Positions 40,570-49,893 of a stretch of 59,174 nt of DNA are shown piece by piece; position 1 is the first letter of the stretch; every line of letters begins with the position of its first letter. Both the position numbers and the translations under genes were made by a program. The stretch is taken from positions 1 to 59,174 of the forward strand of contig CBFCZV010000015.1 in NCBI GenBank assembly GCA_965602855.1, read 5' to 3'. Source of the stretch: LH-M37 sp965602855. GTDB lineage: Bacteria; Pseudomonadota; Gammaproteobacteria; SZUA-229. A model generated the notes under the pieces. That model was not told the origin of the DNA and made no database searches. It saw nothing but the letters and a program-made list of their open reading frames with translations.

Positions 40570-41031
40570 CCGTTGTTTCTCACGATTCCAGTCACGATCT
40601 TTATCAGCAGCACGTTTATCGTGCGCCTTTTTACCTTTGGCGAGGCCAACGTCAATTTTGACGCGGCCATTTTTCCAGTACAGCGCCAGTGGCAACAGCG
40701 TGTAACCTTTGCGTTCGATCTGACCGATAAGGCGATCAATTTCGCGGCGATGCATTAGTAACTTGCGTGCACGCATAGGGTTGGGGTGGATATGTGTTGA
40801 GGCTGAAAGTAATGGCGTAATCTGACCACCAATCCATTCCAGCTCATTTTTATGAACCATGATGTAGCTTTCGCTGATCTGTACCTGATTCTCTCGTATG
40901 CTTTTGACTTCCCAGCCCTCTAATACCAGACCAGCTTCAAAGTTATCTTCCACAGCATAATCGTGCCGCGCCTTGCGATTAAGGGCGATGGTATTGGAAG
41001 GTGTTTTTTTCTTTTTGTTCTTCTTGGCCAT
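40549..41031 (-). CDS. smpB: SsrA-binding protein SmpB
   Basis: 160 residues from the ATG at 41031 (start MAKKNKKKK), the family's usual length. Core signatures: RKARHDYAVEDNFEAGLVLEGWEVKSIR and NPMRARKLLMHRREIDRLIG, then the basic C-terminal tail that enters the decoding site (GKKAHDKRAADKDRDWNREK). It binds tmRNA and delivers it to stalled ribosomes. RNase R, which degrades the tagged mRNAs, is in the same window. No tmRNA gene is recognisable next to it. Confidence 0.97.
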   Translation of the reverse strand: MAKKNKKKKTPSNTIALNRKARHDYAVEDNFEAGLVLEGWEVKSIRENQVQISESYIMVHKNELEWIGGQITPLLSASTHIHPNPMRARKLLMHRREIDRLIGQIERKGYTLLPLALYWKNGRVKIDVGLAKGKKAHDKRAADKDRDWNREKQRTLKHNR

Positions 41032-41170
41032 GATACTGATGTTCGATAAAAGCGAGGCAGAGTATACAGCTTGAGCACTGTTTTGTACCGTTATGTCGGT
41101 GAGCAAACTTTGCCATAAGCAGCAGGATTGTATAACCTCTCGTCAAGTTTTTCTGTATCGGGTGATAAAA

Positions 41171-42541
41171 ATGACAAATGAGCGGGTATCAATGCACGGA
41201 CAGTGGTCCAGTCGCCTGGTCTTTATTCTGGCGGCTACCGGATCAGCGGTGGGTCTGGGTAATATCTGGAAATTTCCTTATATCACCGGCGAGAATGGTG
41301 GTGGCACTTTTGTGCTGGTCTATCTGCTGTGTATAGCTCTGATAGGTGTTCCCATCATGATGGCCGAGATTATGCTGGGTCGTCGTGGTCGACAAAGCCC
41401 GATCAACACCATGAAATTGCTGGCCAAAGATGAGAACCGGAACAAGCACTGGGTCTGGTTAGGCTGGATGGGCATGATCGCGGGCTTCCTGATTCTCTCG
41501 TATTACAGCGTGATTGCTGGCTGGGCGATGTCGTATGTTTTCCGTACGGCTAGTGGCATGTTTATTGGTGCCACCGCTGAAGGCGTGAACAGTATTTTTG
41601 GTGATTTAGTTGCTGATCCTGAACGGTTACTGGCCTGGCATACCATCTTCATCGTTATGACCATGATCGTAGTGGCGCGAGGCGTGAAGAACGGGCTGGA
41701 AACGGCGGTACGATATTTGATGCCCAGCCTGTTCGTTTTGTTGCTGATGGTAGTGGCCTACGCCATGACCACCGGTCACTTTATGGAAGGTGTGCGCTTT
41801 CTGTTTACTCCCGGTGAAATCACTCAGGAAGGTATTTTGATTGCTATGGGTCACGCTTTCTTCACCCTGAGCCTGGGTATGGGTGCGATCATGGTTTATG
41901 GATCATATTTACCGAGGGATACTTCGATTGCTCAGGCGACGATGTTTATTGCGGCGGCTGACACAGCAGTCGCACTGTTGGCGGGTCTGGCTATTTTCCC
42001 CATCGTATTTGCCAATGGTCTTGAGCCGGGCGCCGGGCCGGGTCTGATATTTAAAACCTTGCCGATTGCTTTCGGCCAGATGGAAGCGGGTACTTTGGTG
42101 GGAACAGCCTTCTTTATATTGTTGTCATTTGCGGCCTGGACTTCGGCTATTTCGCTGATTGAACCCGCGGTGGCCTGGCTGGTTGAGAACAAGAATGTAA
42201 ATCGTCTTTATGCTTCAGTCTGGGTAGGTATCGCAACCTGGTTGATGGGGCTGGGTACGGTGTTCTCTTTCAATATCTGGTCGGATAAAACCTGGAGTAT
42301 TCCGTATCTATTCGAGGATTACAGTTTCTTCGATACGCTGGATTATTTAACCTCCAATATTATGTTGCCATTGGGTGGTTTGTTTATCGCCATCTTTGCC
42401 GGTTGGCTTATGCGTGAATCTTCCAGTCGTGAGGAACTGGATACAAGCGACTGGGTTTACAAAATTTGGCGCATACTACTTCGATATGTCACCCCTGTTG
42501 CCGTTATAATAGTCTTCCTTAAGGCAGTTAAAGTTATTTAG
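41171..42541 (+). CDS. Sodium-dependent transporter, neurotransmitter:sodium symporter (SNF) family
   Basis: 456 residues from the ATG at 41171; the longer frame to 41093 would overlap smpB regulatory sequence. About 11-12 membrane helices. The family motif WSSRLVFILAATGSAVGLGNIWKFPYITGENGGGTFVLVY in TM1-TM2 holds the sodium and substrate site; TM6 GHAFFTLSLGMGAIMVYGSYL is typical. Bacterial members (LeuT/TnaT/MhsT type) move amino acids with Na+. The exact substrate is not clear. It is divergent from smpB and 9 nt upstream of ratA. Confidence 0.93.
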   Translation: MTNERVSMHGQWSSRLVFILAATGSAVGLGNIWKFPYITGENGGGTFVLVYLLCIALIGVPIMMAEIMLGRRGRQSPINTMKLLAKDENRNKHWVWLGWMGMIAGFLILSYYSVIAGWAMSYVFRTASGMFIGATAEGVNSIFGDLVADPERLLAWHTIFIVMTMIVVARGVKNGLETAVRYLMPSLFVLLLMVVAYAMTTGHFMEGVRFLFTPGEITQEGILIAMGHAFFTLSLGMGAIMVYGSYLPRDTSIAQATMFIAAADTAVALLAGLAIFPIVFANGLEPGAGPGLIFKTLPIAFGQMEAGTLVGTAFFILLSFAAWTSAISLIEPAVAWLVENKNVNRLYASVWVGIATWLMGLGTVFSFNIWSDKTWSIPYLFEDYSFFDTLDYLTSNIMLPLGGLFIAIFAGWLMRESSSREELDTSDWVYKIWRILLRYVTPVAVIIVFLKAVKVI

Positions 42542-42550
42542 GGTTGAGAT

Positions 42551-42994
42551 TTGTCATTAATAAAACGTAATGCGCTGGTGAATTATTCGCCAGCAGAAAT
42601 GTATGAGCTGGTCAATGATGTGGATTCCTACGCAAAATTTTTGCCCTGGTGTCGTTCGTCGGCGGTGTTGAACGAGACTGACACCGAGATGCAAGCATCG
42701 GTTGAAATCGCCAAAGGGGTATTGAATAAAACCTTTACCACGCAGAATAAGCTGACTAAAAATAGTCGAATTGAAATGGCGCTGGTCGATGGTCCATTTA
42801 GTCAGTTGCGGGGCTTCTGGTTATTTGAACCACTCAAAACCGAAGGTGCTTGCAGGGTTAATCTGGAGCTGGAATTTGAGTTTGATAATGCGATGATGTC
42901 ACTGGCGGCAAAACCCATTTTTACGCAGATCGCCAATTCACTGGTGGATGCTTTCTGTAAACGTGCGACTGAGGTGTATGGTGAGCGAGACTGA
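42551..42994 (+). CDS. ratA: RatA/COQ10-like START-domain protein
   Basis: 147 residues. The start is TTG at 42551, supported by the family N-terminus IKRNALVNYSPAEMYELVNDVDSYAKFLPWC. SRPBCC/START fold throughout; GPFSQLRGFWLFEPL and the C-terminal helix VDAFCKRATEVYG are typical. In E. coli RatA was described as a toxin blocking 70S assembly, while the eukaryotic homologue COQ10 binds ubiquinone; the actual role here is likely ubiquinone-related or ribosome-related. It overlaps ratB by 17 nt. Confidence 0.93.
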   Translation: MSLIKRNALVNYSPAEMYELVNDVDSYAKFLPWCRSSAVLNETDTEMQASVEIAKGVLNKTFTTQNKLTKNSRIEMALVDGPFSQLRGFWLFEPLKTEGACRVNLELEFEFDNAMMSLAAKPIFTQIANSLVDAFCKRATEVYGERD

Positions 42995-43319
42995 GACAAC
43001 GCTGGAAACGATCAATGTCGAAGTGGCTTATGCCGAACCTGACAAGCAGCTGATTTTGCCAGTGAATGTTGATGTGGGCACGACGGTGGGTGGTGCGATT
43101 GTGCAGTCGGGGATTATGATGAAATTCCCCGAGCTGGATGTGGAAAATAGCGATGTAGGTATTTTCGGCAAAGCTACGAAAATGACGGCCGTGCTAAAAG
43201 ATGCTGAGCGCGTTGAGATTTACCGTCCGTTGATTGCCGATCCTAAAGAAGTGCGTCGCAAGCGTGCAGAAGAAGGCAAGATCACCAAAAAAGGTGGTGA
43301 TGCGAGTACTGAGAGTTAA
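42978..43319 (+). CDS. ratB: RnfH-family ubiquitin-like protein (RatB)
   Basis: 113 residues from the ATG at 42978, which has GAGGTG directly upstream inside ratA. The beta-grasp family pattern is clear: INVEVAYAEPDKQLILPVNV, then VGIFGKATKMTAVLKDAERVEIYRPLIADPKEVRRKRAEEG, the conserved RnfH C-terminus. The function is unknown; the genomic pairing with ratA is conserved in gammaproteobacteria. It converges on bamE with a 5-nt gap. Confidence 0.93.
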   Translation: MVSETETTLETINVEVAYAEPDKQLILPVNVDVGTTVGGAIVQSGIMMKFPELDVENSDVGIFGKATKMTAVLKDAERVEIYRPLIADPKEVRRKRAEEGKITKKGGDASTES

Positions 43320-43324
43320 ACCTC

Positions 43325-43693
43325 TTATTCTTCTTTTTCGACGACAGGTGCGGGTGCTTTGTAGTTGCTGTCATCAATTCTGATCAGCTCACCATCCTTA
43401 AAAAATAGCGTTAAACGCGATTGCACAGCTTCACCACGTCCTGGAACGTATCGGTAAATATAATCCCAGCGATTTGCGTGAAAGGGATCTTTGAGCGTTG
43501 GATTACCGATGATGGACGTAATCTCAGTCTTTTTCATACCAACGAGTATTTTATTTAGTGCTTCCTGTTTAATCTCATTACCCTGAGTTACATCCTGCCT
43601 GTGGGCATCGGGCAACCAGCTGGCGCATGAACTGATTAACACTATTGTGAGCAGGAGCACAAAAATATTTCTAAAAGGTGGGCAATTAGGCAT
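43325..43693 (-). CDS. bamE: Outer-membrane assembly lipoprotein BamE
   Basis: 122 residues. Lipobox ISSC (Cys ~23). The BamE/SmpA domain is visible: GNEIKQEALNKILVGMKKTEITSIIGNPTLKDPFHANRWDYIYRY, with the Gly-Met-Lys/Arg turn and the NRWDYIY strand. It is a small accessory lipoprotein of the BAM complex that inserts beta-barrels into the outer membrane. It is divergent from fur, as in other gammaproteobacteria. Confidence 0.96.
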   Translation of the reverse strand: MPNCPPFRNIFVLLLTIVLISSCASWLPDAHRQDVTQGNEIKQEALNKILVGMKKTEITSIIGNPTLKDPFHANRWDYIYRYVPGRGEAVQSRLTLFFKDGELIRIDDSNYKAPAPVVEKEE

Positions 43694-43774
43694 AGGTATT
43701 TTGTTTGAAGTGGTTTAGCATATCGGTTGGGGATACTAACGTATTTAACTTCCATTATCAGCAGAAAAATTACT

Positions 43775-44188
43775 ATGGAAACAAACGATTTAAAAAAAGC
43801 CGGGCTTAAAGTTACTCTACCCAGAATGAAGATTCTTGAGTTTCTTGAGGCTTCACCAGTGAGACACCAAAGCGCGGAAGATATTTATAAAGCACTGCTG
43901 GATGTTGGTGAAGTTGTTGGTCTAGCTACAGTTTACCGCGTGTTAACCCAGTTTGAAGCTGCTGGTCTGGTAACACGGCATCACTTTGAAGGTGGCCAGG
44001 CCGTTTTTGAACTGAGTGAATCAGGTCATCATGACCACATCGTTTGTGTGGCCTGTGGCAAGGTCGAAGAGTTTTTTGATGAAACCATCGAAGCTCAGCA
44101 GGCTAAGATTGCCGAATCGAAGGGTTATGAAGTGACTGATCACAGTATGACCCTGTACGGACGTTGTAGTGATTGCCAGAAAGGTTAA
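43775..44188 (+). CDS. fur: Ferric uptake regulator Fur
   Basis: 137 residues from the ATG at 43775. The N-terminal winged helix (LKKAGLKVTLPRMKILEFLE, ..HQSAEDIYKAL, GLATVYRVLTQFEAAGLV) binds DNA. The metal-binding residues are in HHFEGG, ESGHHDHIVCVACGKVEEF and the final CSDC pair. It represses iron-uptake genes when loaded with Fe2+. I found no convincing 19-bp Fur box in the 81-bp bamE-fur gap. Confidence 0.97.
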   Translation: METNDLKKAGLKVTLPRMKILEFLEASPVRHQSAEDIYKALLDVGEVVGLATVYRVLTQFEAAGLVTRHHFEGGQAVFELSESGHHDHIVCVACGKVEEFFDETIEAQQAKIAESKGYEVTDHSMTLYGRCSDCQKG

Positions 44189-44246
44189 TCAGAAACATAC
44201 TTTTTAAATATCCAGTCATATTGTTTTGCATGGCATAATCTCTGCC

Positions 44247-46412
44247 ATGCAAAACACCCGTCAACACAATCAGATTACAGAGCGCTATTCCATTGATGAA
44301 TATTTGCGCCTGGTTGCGTCGTCTGTCGAAAACGATACACTCTTGCGCAAGGCCTGTGAAGTAGTCTGGCCGCTTCCCCCCGATGAGATTCTACCTAGCA
44401 GCCTCGATGTGGCTGTGCTTTTGAGTGAGCTGGGTTCCGATGAGACCACGCTGATTGTTGGTTTGTTGAGTACCACCCAATTGACTGAACCGTCTATGGT
44501 GGCTGAGCTTGAATCAGTTTTTGGCGAAAAGATCATGAACATGGTCAGGAACGTTTGTCAGCTCCACGCATTCCAGATTTATGATATCGACGATACGCCC
44601 GATCAGGCGGAGCGTTTACGACGCATGTTGTTGTCGATGATCGAAGATGTCAGGGTGATGTTAATCAAGCTAGCCTTCCGTGTGCAGCGTTTGCGCCAGT
44701 TAAAACAGGTGCCACCCAAACAACAACAGGCGGTAGCCAGGGAAACGCTGGATATTTTTGCACCCATCGCCAATCGTCTGGGTATTGGTCAGCTGAAGTG
44801 GGAGCTGGAAGACCTTTCCTTCAGGTATCTGGAGCCTGATACTTATCGACGTATTGCATCGCATCTGGATGAGAAACGAGATGAACGCGAAGACTTTATC
44901 AAGCAGGTGGTGTCAACGCTGGAGCATGAGCTGGAAGCCGCCAATGTCAAAGCCAGGGTTTATGGTCGTCCCAAGCATATTTATAGCATCTGGAAAAAAA
45001 TGACGGCCAAGCACCGTGACTTTGATGAGCTGTTCGATGTGCGAGCGATAAGAATCGTTGTTGATAATGTGGCTGATTGTTATATGACGTTGGGTCTGGT
45101 GCACGGCTTGTGGCGGCATATCGAAAAAGAGTTTGATGATTACATCGCCAATCCCAAAGAGAATGGCTATCAATCTTTACACACGGCGGTTCGCGGGCCA
45201 CAGGGAAAACCATTTGAAATACAGATCCGAACCCATGCCATGGATGAGTTTGCTGAACATGGTGTAGCCGCGCACTGGCGCTATAAAGAAGGTAAGCAGG
45301 CGGATGCCAGTATACAGACCAGCATTAACTCGCTGCGAAAATTACTCGAGCCGGAGCAAACTCAGGATGAAGAATTGCTCGATAATTTTCATACTGAAAT
45401 GTTCAATGATCGGGTTTATATTTTAACGCCAGAAGGCCGGGTGATTGATTTGCCGCACGGTGCAACACCGGTTGATTTCGCTTATGCCGTGCATACCGAA
45501 GTGGGGCATTGCTGTCGTGGTGCCAAGGTGAATGGCCGTATAGTGCAGCTGACTTATAAACTGAATAATGGTGAGCAGGTCGAGATACTCACCACCAAAG
45601 AAGCATCGCCGGTACGTGACTGGCTGCTGCCGCATTTAGCCTACATCAAAACATCACGCGCCCGTAATCGTATTCGAAGCTGGTTCAGACATCAAGATAA
45701 AGATAAGAATCTCATAGATGGAAAAGCGTTGTATGAGCGAGAACTAAAGCGTCAGGGTATTCGTCCCGATCTGGATGCTTTGTTGAAAACCTGCAAACAT
45801 AATTCAGCCGATGAGTTGTTTATCGCTATCGGCCGGGGTGATCTGTCGCTAGCCCAGTTGTCCTCAGTGCTTCAGGAACAGCAGGCTGAAGATCAGGCTG
45901 ATGACATTCCAGTTCAACCCAAATCACATCGCCAGGCTGAAACGCCATCTTCCAGTCAAATTAACGTGCGTGGTGTTGGTAACCTGCTGACGACCATGGC
46001 CAATTGTTGCAAGCCGGTACCGGGTGATGAAATTATCGGTTTTATCAGCCGCGGTAAGGGCGTCAGCATCCATCGTAAAGATTGCACAAATATTATCAAC
46101 CTGAGCGAAGAAGACTGTGCTCGGCTGATTGAGGTTGAGTGGGGCGGTGAAGAAACTGAGGCTTATCCAGTGAGCCTGATCATAAATGCGATTGATCGTC
46201 AGGGCCTGCTGGGTGATGTGACGACCACGCTGGCCAATGAAAAGGTGAACGTGGTCGCGGTGAGTACCCTATCTGACAAAAAACAGCAAACAGCTCGCAT
46301 GGCCGTGACTATCGAAATTCATGATCTGCAGCAATTAATGCGGGTGATGGATAAAATCGGGCAGTTATCGAATGTTACTGAGGTGCTGCGTGGTTCTAAT
46401 ACGACGCGGTAA
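44247..46412 (+). CDS. relA: GTP pyrophosphokinase RelA
   Basis: 721 residues from the ATG at 44247. The N-terminal hydrolase-like region (~25-180) lacks the HD motif of active SpoT, as in RelA. The synthetase (~220-380) has the EFDDYIANPKENGYQSLHTAV motif; the acidic EFDD is characteristic of RelA, against RFKD in SpoT. TGS (~395-455, VIDLPHGATPVDFAYAVHTEVGHCCRGAKVNG), a zinc-finger-like CC segment (ANCCKPVPGDEI) and a C-terminal ACT domain follow. It makes (p)ppGpp on ribosomes with uncharged tRNA. Upstream there is only a 58-nt gap after fur. Confidence 0.95.
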   Translation: MQNTRQHNQITERYSIDEYLRLVASSVENDTLLRKACEVVWPLPPDEILPSSLDVAVLLSELGSDETTLIVGLLSTTQLTEPSMVAELESVFGEKIMNMVRNVCQLHAFQIYDIDDTPDQAERLRRMLLSMIEDVRVMLIKLAFRVQRLRQLKQVPPKQQQAVARETLDIFAPIANRLGIGQLKWELEDLSFRYLEPDTYRRIASHLDEKRDEREDFIKQVVSTLEHELEAANVKARVYGRPKHIYSIWKKMTAKHRDFDELFDVRAIRIVVDNVADCYMTLGLVHGLWRHIEKEFDDYIANPKENGYQSLHTAVRGPQGKPFEIQIRTHAMDEFAEHGVAAHWRYKEGKQADASIQTSINSLRKLLEPEQTQDEELLDNFHTEMFNDRVYILTPEGRVIDLPHGATPVDFAYAVHTEVGHCCRGAKVNGRIVQLTYKLNNGEQVEILTTKEASPVRDWLLPHLAYIKTSRARNRIRSWFRHQDKDKNLIDGKALYERELKRQGIRPDLDALLKTCKHNSADELFIAIGRGDLSLAQLSSVLQEQQAEDQADDIPVQPKSHRQAETPSSSQINVRGVGNLLTTMANCCKPVPGDEIIGFISRGKGVSIHRKDCTNIINLSEEDCARLIEVEWGGEETEAYPVSLIINAIDRQGLLGDVTTTLANEKVNVVAVSTLSDKKQQTARMAVTIEIHDLQQLMRVMDKIGQLSNVTEVLRGSNTTR

Positions 46413-46505
46413 ATTCTTTCTTATGTCACAGAAGGTTTTTCCGGCAGAGCGATATTCTGGTAAGATTCGCGGGTTTTTTGTAACAAATCAACGGGAGACC
46501 CCCTC

Positions 46506-47192
46506 TTGACCCTGAATCAGATAAAAATGGCAATTTATTCACTTGTTGTGACTAATAAGTTTGCTTTAAAATTTAAGAAATTGAAGGATCAAGTTGAATT
46601 TACCGCACTTCGACTAGAATATGCGGAAACCATATTGTCTCGTTTGAATATTAGCGTTCAGGTTGAGGGTGCAGAGAAACTGACTGATGATCAGCAATAC
46701 TTAATCATTTCTAATCATCGTAGCATTATTGATCCTCTAATCGTTGAAATGGCAGTTAAAAACAGAGGAATTCATGGTCTGTGGATTGCCAAAAAGGAAC
46801 TTTATAATTCAATTTTCTTTGGTATGTTTACCCGCAATGCCGGCACCATATTACTGGATAGAGAATCAAACCAAATGGCGGGGTTCTTTAAAGAAATTAA
46901 AGCTTCTGTGGCAAACGGCAACACAATCTGCGTTTTTCCTGAAGGCACGCGCAATAAAACCGACGCGCCATTGACTGAGTTTAAGGAAGGTTCGCAAATC
47001 ATAGCAATGAAAAATAGATTGCCGATATTACCGGTTCATATTAAAAACAATGCCAATGCAGTTTTAATGGAAGCAGTAAAAAATAACACCAAAGATTTAA
47101 AAGTGGTTATCGAAATTGGTGATGTGATTGATTACAAAGATCGTTCAAAAACGTTGGAAGAGTCTTACAAACAGCGGTTTAATATTGCCTGA
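46506..47192 (+). CDS. plsC: 1-acyl-sn-glycerol-3-phosphate acyltransferase
   Basis: 228 residues. The start is the TTG at 46506, with GGGAG 9 nt upstream; the ATG at 46527 has no ribosome-binding site. Acyltransferase motif I is ISNHRSIIDPLIVE (NHxxxxD), motif III is FPEGTRNKTD, and motif IV lies in ILPVHI. One hydrophobic N-terminal helix anchors it at the inner membrane. It converts lysophosphatidate to phosphatidate in phospholipid synthesis. The 254-bp gap that follows shows no recognisable feature. Confidence 0.92.
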   Translation: MTLNQIKMAIYSLVVTNKFALKFKKLKDQVEFTALRLEYAETILSRLNISVQVEGAEKLTDDQQYLIISNHRSIIDPLIVEMAVKNRGIHGLWIAKKELYNSIFFGMFTRNAGTILLDRESNQMAGFFKEIKASVANGNTICVFPEGTRNKTDAPLTEFKEGSQIIAMKNRLPILPVHIKNNANAVLMEAVKNNTKDLKVVIEIGDVIDYKDRSKTLEESYKQRFNIA

Positions 47193-47446
47193 TTAGGCGT
47201 ATATTGCAAACATCTCTAGCTCTTGAGATAAGCGAATAAAATCATACTTTTAGATTCAGTATTAAATCTTTCTGATCTATATCAGCATTCTCTTAAATTC
47301 ATTTTTACCATTAGTCCTTGAGTAAATTATTGCTGATACACTTCTGCCTCTTTTAAGGATTTAGAGAACAGGGAAGGGTAGGGATGATTAGATAAACTGT
47401 TTTTTGCGGTGCAAAGAGCAACAACTGATGTATTGCATCGGTAAAA

Positions 47447-49783
47447 ATGATAACAAAAAAAATAAGTAATGAATTAATCTTTGGTGAGCAACTTCAGTTA
47501 GTCGTTGATGCCTTACCCCTTTCGATTTTAACGATCTTTGTCAACGCAACCATACTTGCAGCTATGCAGCTGGCAGTTATTAGTAGTGAAACTGTTGCTT
47601 ACTGGTATGTGTCTATATTATTAGTCAGTGGGCTTCGTTTTTACTGGCGTCATTGTTATCTTCAGGTGGAATCTGCGCAACGTGATACTGTTTTCTGGAG
47701 TAAACGTTTTTATTTAGGCACGGTGTTGTCAGGGCTTAGCTGGGGTGCGGCGGCTTATTTTCTTTTTCCTGTTGAGTCTTTGATTCATCAGCTCTTACTT
47801 TCTTTTGTGCTGGCAGGTTTGACCGCTGGTGCAGTCACTACATTTTCAGCAATTAGTTCTTACTATCAAACTTTTGTGTTGCTGGCGTTATTGCCATTGG
47901 CTGTTCGTTTTTTTCAGCAGGGCGATGTATTGAGTCAGTCCATGGCGGCTATGATTCTGTTTTATATGGTCATGGTCAGTATCAGTGCGCTAAGGGTTAA
48001 TCGCATTATTCTAAAATCACTCAGTCTAAGCTTGAATAAGGCGCATGTTGATGAAGCGCTTCAGGAGGCGGATGATCATAATTCGCTTTTACTGGAGTCA
48101 GCTGCGCAAGGTATTTTTGGGGTTGATATTAATGGAGTTGCTACTTTTGTTAATCCAGCGGCACTTTCCATTCTTGGTTATCAGGCTGAAGATCTGATTG
48201 GTAAAAAGATACACAGCGTTATTCATTACAACCATGCAGATGGTAGCCAGTATCCAGTCAATACTTGTCCGATGAGCGCCACTTTGCGTGATGGCGAATC
48301 TCATTTTATTACTGATGAAGTTTTATGGAGTAAGAGAGGTTGCAGTGTTCCTGTTGAATATAACAGTACGCCAATTTTAAAAAATGATGCGGTTGTTGGT
48401 GCGGTGATTACTTTTAGTGATATACGTCAGCGCGTCGAGATAGAATCGAAACTGGAGCATCAGGCTTATTTTGATGATTTGACTGGGTTGGCGAATCGTC
48501 GTCTCTTGTTGGACTTGCTTGAGAAAGCCTATGCTCAATCAAAACACCATCATCATATTGGTGGTTTATTATTTCTTGATTTAGATAACTTCAAAAGTAT
48601 CAATGACTCGCTTGGTCATAAAGTAGGTGATGAATTAATTTGTTGTGTTGCACAACGTCTTGCATCGATTGTTTGTGAAGAAGATACCCTGGCGCATGTT
48701 GGTGGTGATGATTTTATTCTGCTACTGCCAGAGGTTGATGATGATGCGGAAGTGACGGCAAAAGTGTTGCAGGAATTAGCCTGTCAATGTCGTGAGGTTG
48801 TTTCCATGCCGTATCAGCTGCAAGGTCATGAATTGCATATCACCACCAGTGTTGGTATTACCATGTTCCCTATGTGTGGGGAGAATGCAGATGATCTACT
48901 CAAGCAGGCGGATACCGCTATGTATCGAGCCAAGGAGCAGGGACCCAGTACCATCCAGTTCTTCCTGCCCAGTATGCAACTGGCGGTTGAAGAGCGCATG
49001 CATCTCTATAACGATCTACGCAGAGCACTCACGCGTGATGAACTGGAACTTTATTATCAACCTCAGTACGATGCGCGTGGTGAAATTATTGGCGCTGAAG
49101 CATTGGTGCGCTGGAATCATCCCGATCGTGGGTTGGTATCGCCTGTTGATTTTATCCCTATGGCCGAAGACAGTAGTCTCATTCTGCAAATTGGTGAATG
49201 GGTCATGCAGACAGCTTTTGCTCAGATGAAATTTCTGGATACGGATGGTCTGGGACAAAAGTTATCGTGCATTGCCGTTAATGTGAGTCCACGACAATTT
49301 CGTCAGGCTGATTTTGTGCCAATGGTGAAAAAAATATTGGCCGATACGGGGGTTGATGCCCATCATATTGAACTGGAGCTAACAGAAGGCATACTGGTTG
49401 ATGACATTAAAGATACTGTCAATAAAATGGAGGCACTGACTGCATTGGGGATTACTTTCTCTATCGATGATTTTGGTACCGGTTATTCGTCACTTGCCTA
49501 TTTGCAACAACTACCTTTGCATAAACTTAAAATTGATCAGTCTTTTGTGAAGCAGATACAGGGTGATCATTATGGTGGTGTGCTGGTCAACACCATTATC
49601 GATATGGGGCAGAATTTGGGGCTGACAGTTATTGCTGAAGGCGTGGAAACAGATACCCAATTCCATGCGCTTTCGAAGATGGGCTGTGATGAGTTTCAGG
49701 GTTACCTCTTTAGTACGCCCGTAGAAGAAGGTGTGCTCCTTGAACTATTGAGAGATGACGCAAGATCCAGGCTTTGCTCCTGA
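47447..49783 (+). CDS. Membrane PAS-GGDEF-EAL protein, likely a phosphodiesterase
   Basis: 778 residues. N-terminal membrane region of about five or six helices (~20-190, MASE-like), PAS (~205-340), GGDEF (~350-505), EAL (~520-770). The cyclase site reads VGGDDFILL (GGDDF) and the I-site arginine is missing (CEED), so cyclase activity is doubtful. The EAL site is complete: GAEALVRWNHP, NVSPRQF, LELTEGILV, IDDFGTGYSSLAYLQQLP, LKIDQSFV, and EGVET. It is therefore probably a c-di-GMP phosphodiesterase. It is isolated, with 254 bp upstream and 110 bp downstream. Confidence 0.92.
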   Translation: MITKKISNELIFGEQLQLVVDALPLSILTIFVNATILAAMQLAVISSETVAYWYVSILLVSGLRFYWRHCYLQVESAQRDTVFWSKRFYLGTVLSGLSWGAAAYFLFPVESLIHQLLLSFVLAGLTAGAVTTFSAISSYYQTFVLLALLPLAVRFFQQGDVLSQSMAAMILFYMVMVSISALRVNRIILKSLSLSLNKAHVDEALQEADDHNSLLLESAAQGIFGVDINGVATFVNPAALSILGYQAEDLIGKKIHSVIHYNHADGSQYPVNTCPMSATLRDGESHFITDEVLWSKRGCSVPVEYNSTPILKNDAVVGAVITFSDIRQRVEIESKLEHQAYFDDLTGLANRRLLLDLLEKAYAQSKHHHHIGGLLFLDLDNFKSINDSLGHKVGDELICCVAQRLASIVCEEDTLAHVGGDDFILLLPEVDDDAEVTAKVLQELACQCREVVSMPYQLQGHELHITTSVGITMFPMCGENADDLLKQADTAMYRAKEQGPSTIQFFLPSMQLAVEERMHLYNDLRRALTRDELELYYQPQYDARGEIIGAEALVRWNHPDRGLVSPVDFIPMAEDSSLILQIGEWVMQTAFAQMKFLDTDGLGQKLSCIAVNVSPRQFRQADFVPMVKKILADTGVDAHHIELELTEGILVDDIKDTVNKMEALTALGITFSIDDFGTGYSSLAYLQQLPLHKLKIDQSFVKQIQGDHYGGVLVNTIIDMGQNLGLTVIAEGVETDTQFHALSKMGCDEFQGYLFSTPVEEGVLLELLRDDARSRLCS

Positions 49784-49893
49784 TAGAATCGCTACTCAAG
49801 CTGAGTCGTTTATTGAAAGATAACGTTGAGCGTCATCTGAAGCGACGTTGACCGTCACCATGATGGAAAAATAGGTGAGTTGAAATAAAAAAG

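Noticed and set aside
42551..43319. ratA-ratB as a toxin-antitoxin system
   Set aside because: The names come from an E. coli toxin report for RatA; RatB is a ubiquitin-like RnfH-family protein not shown to be an antitoxin, and the pair is a core conserved locus.
48792..49229. 145-aa plus-strand frame
   Set aside because: Overlaps the GGDEF/EAL region of the 778-aa protein in another frame; cysteine- and arginine-rich, typical of a shadow.
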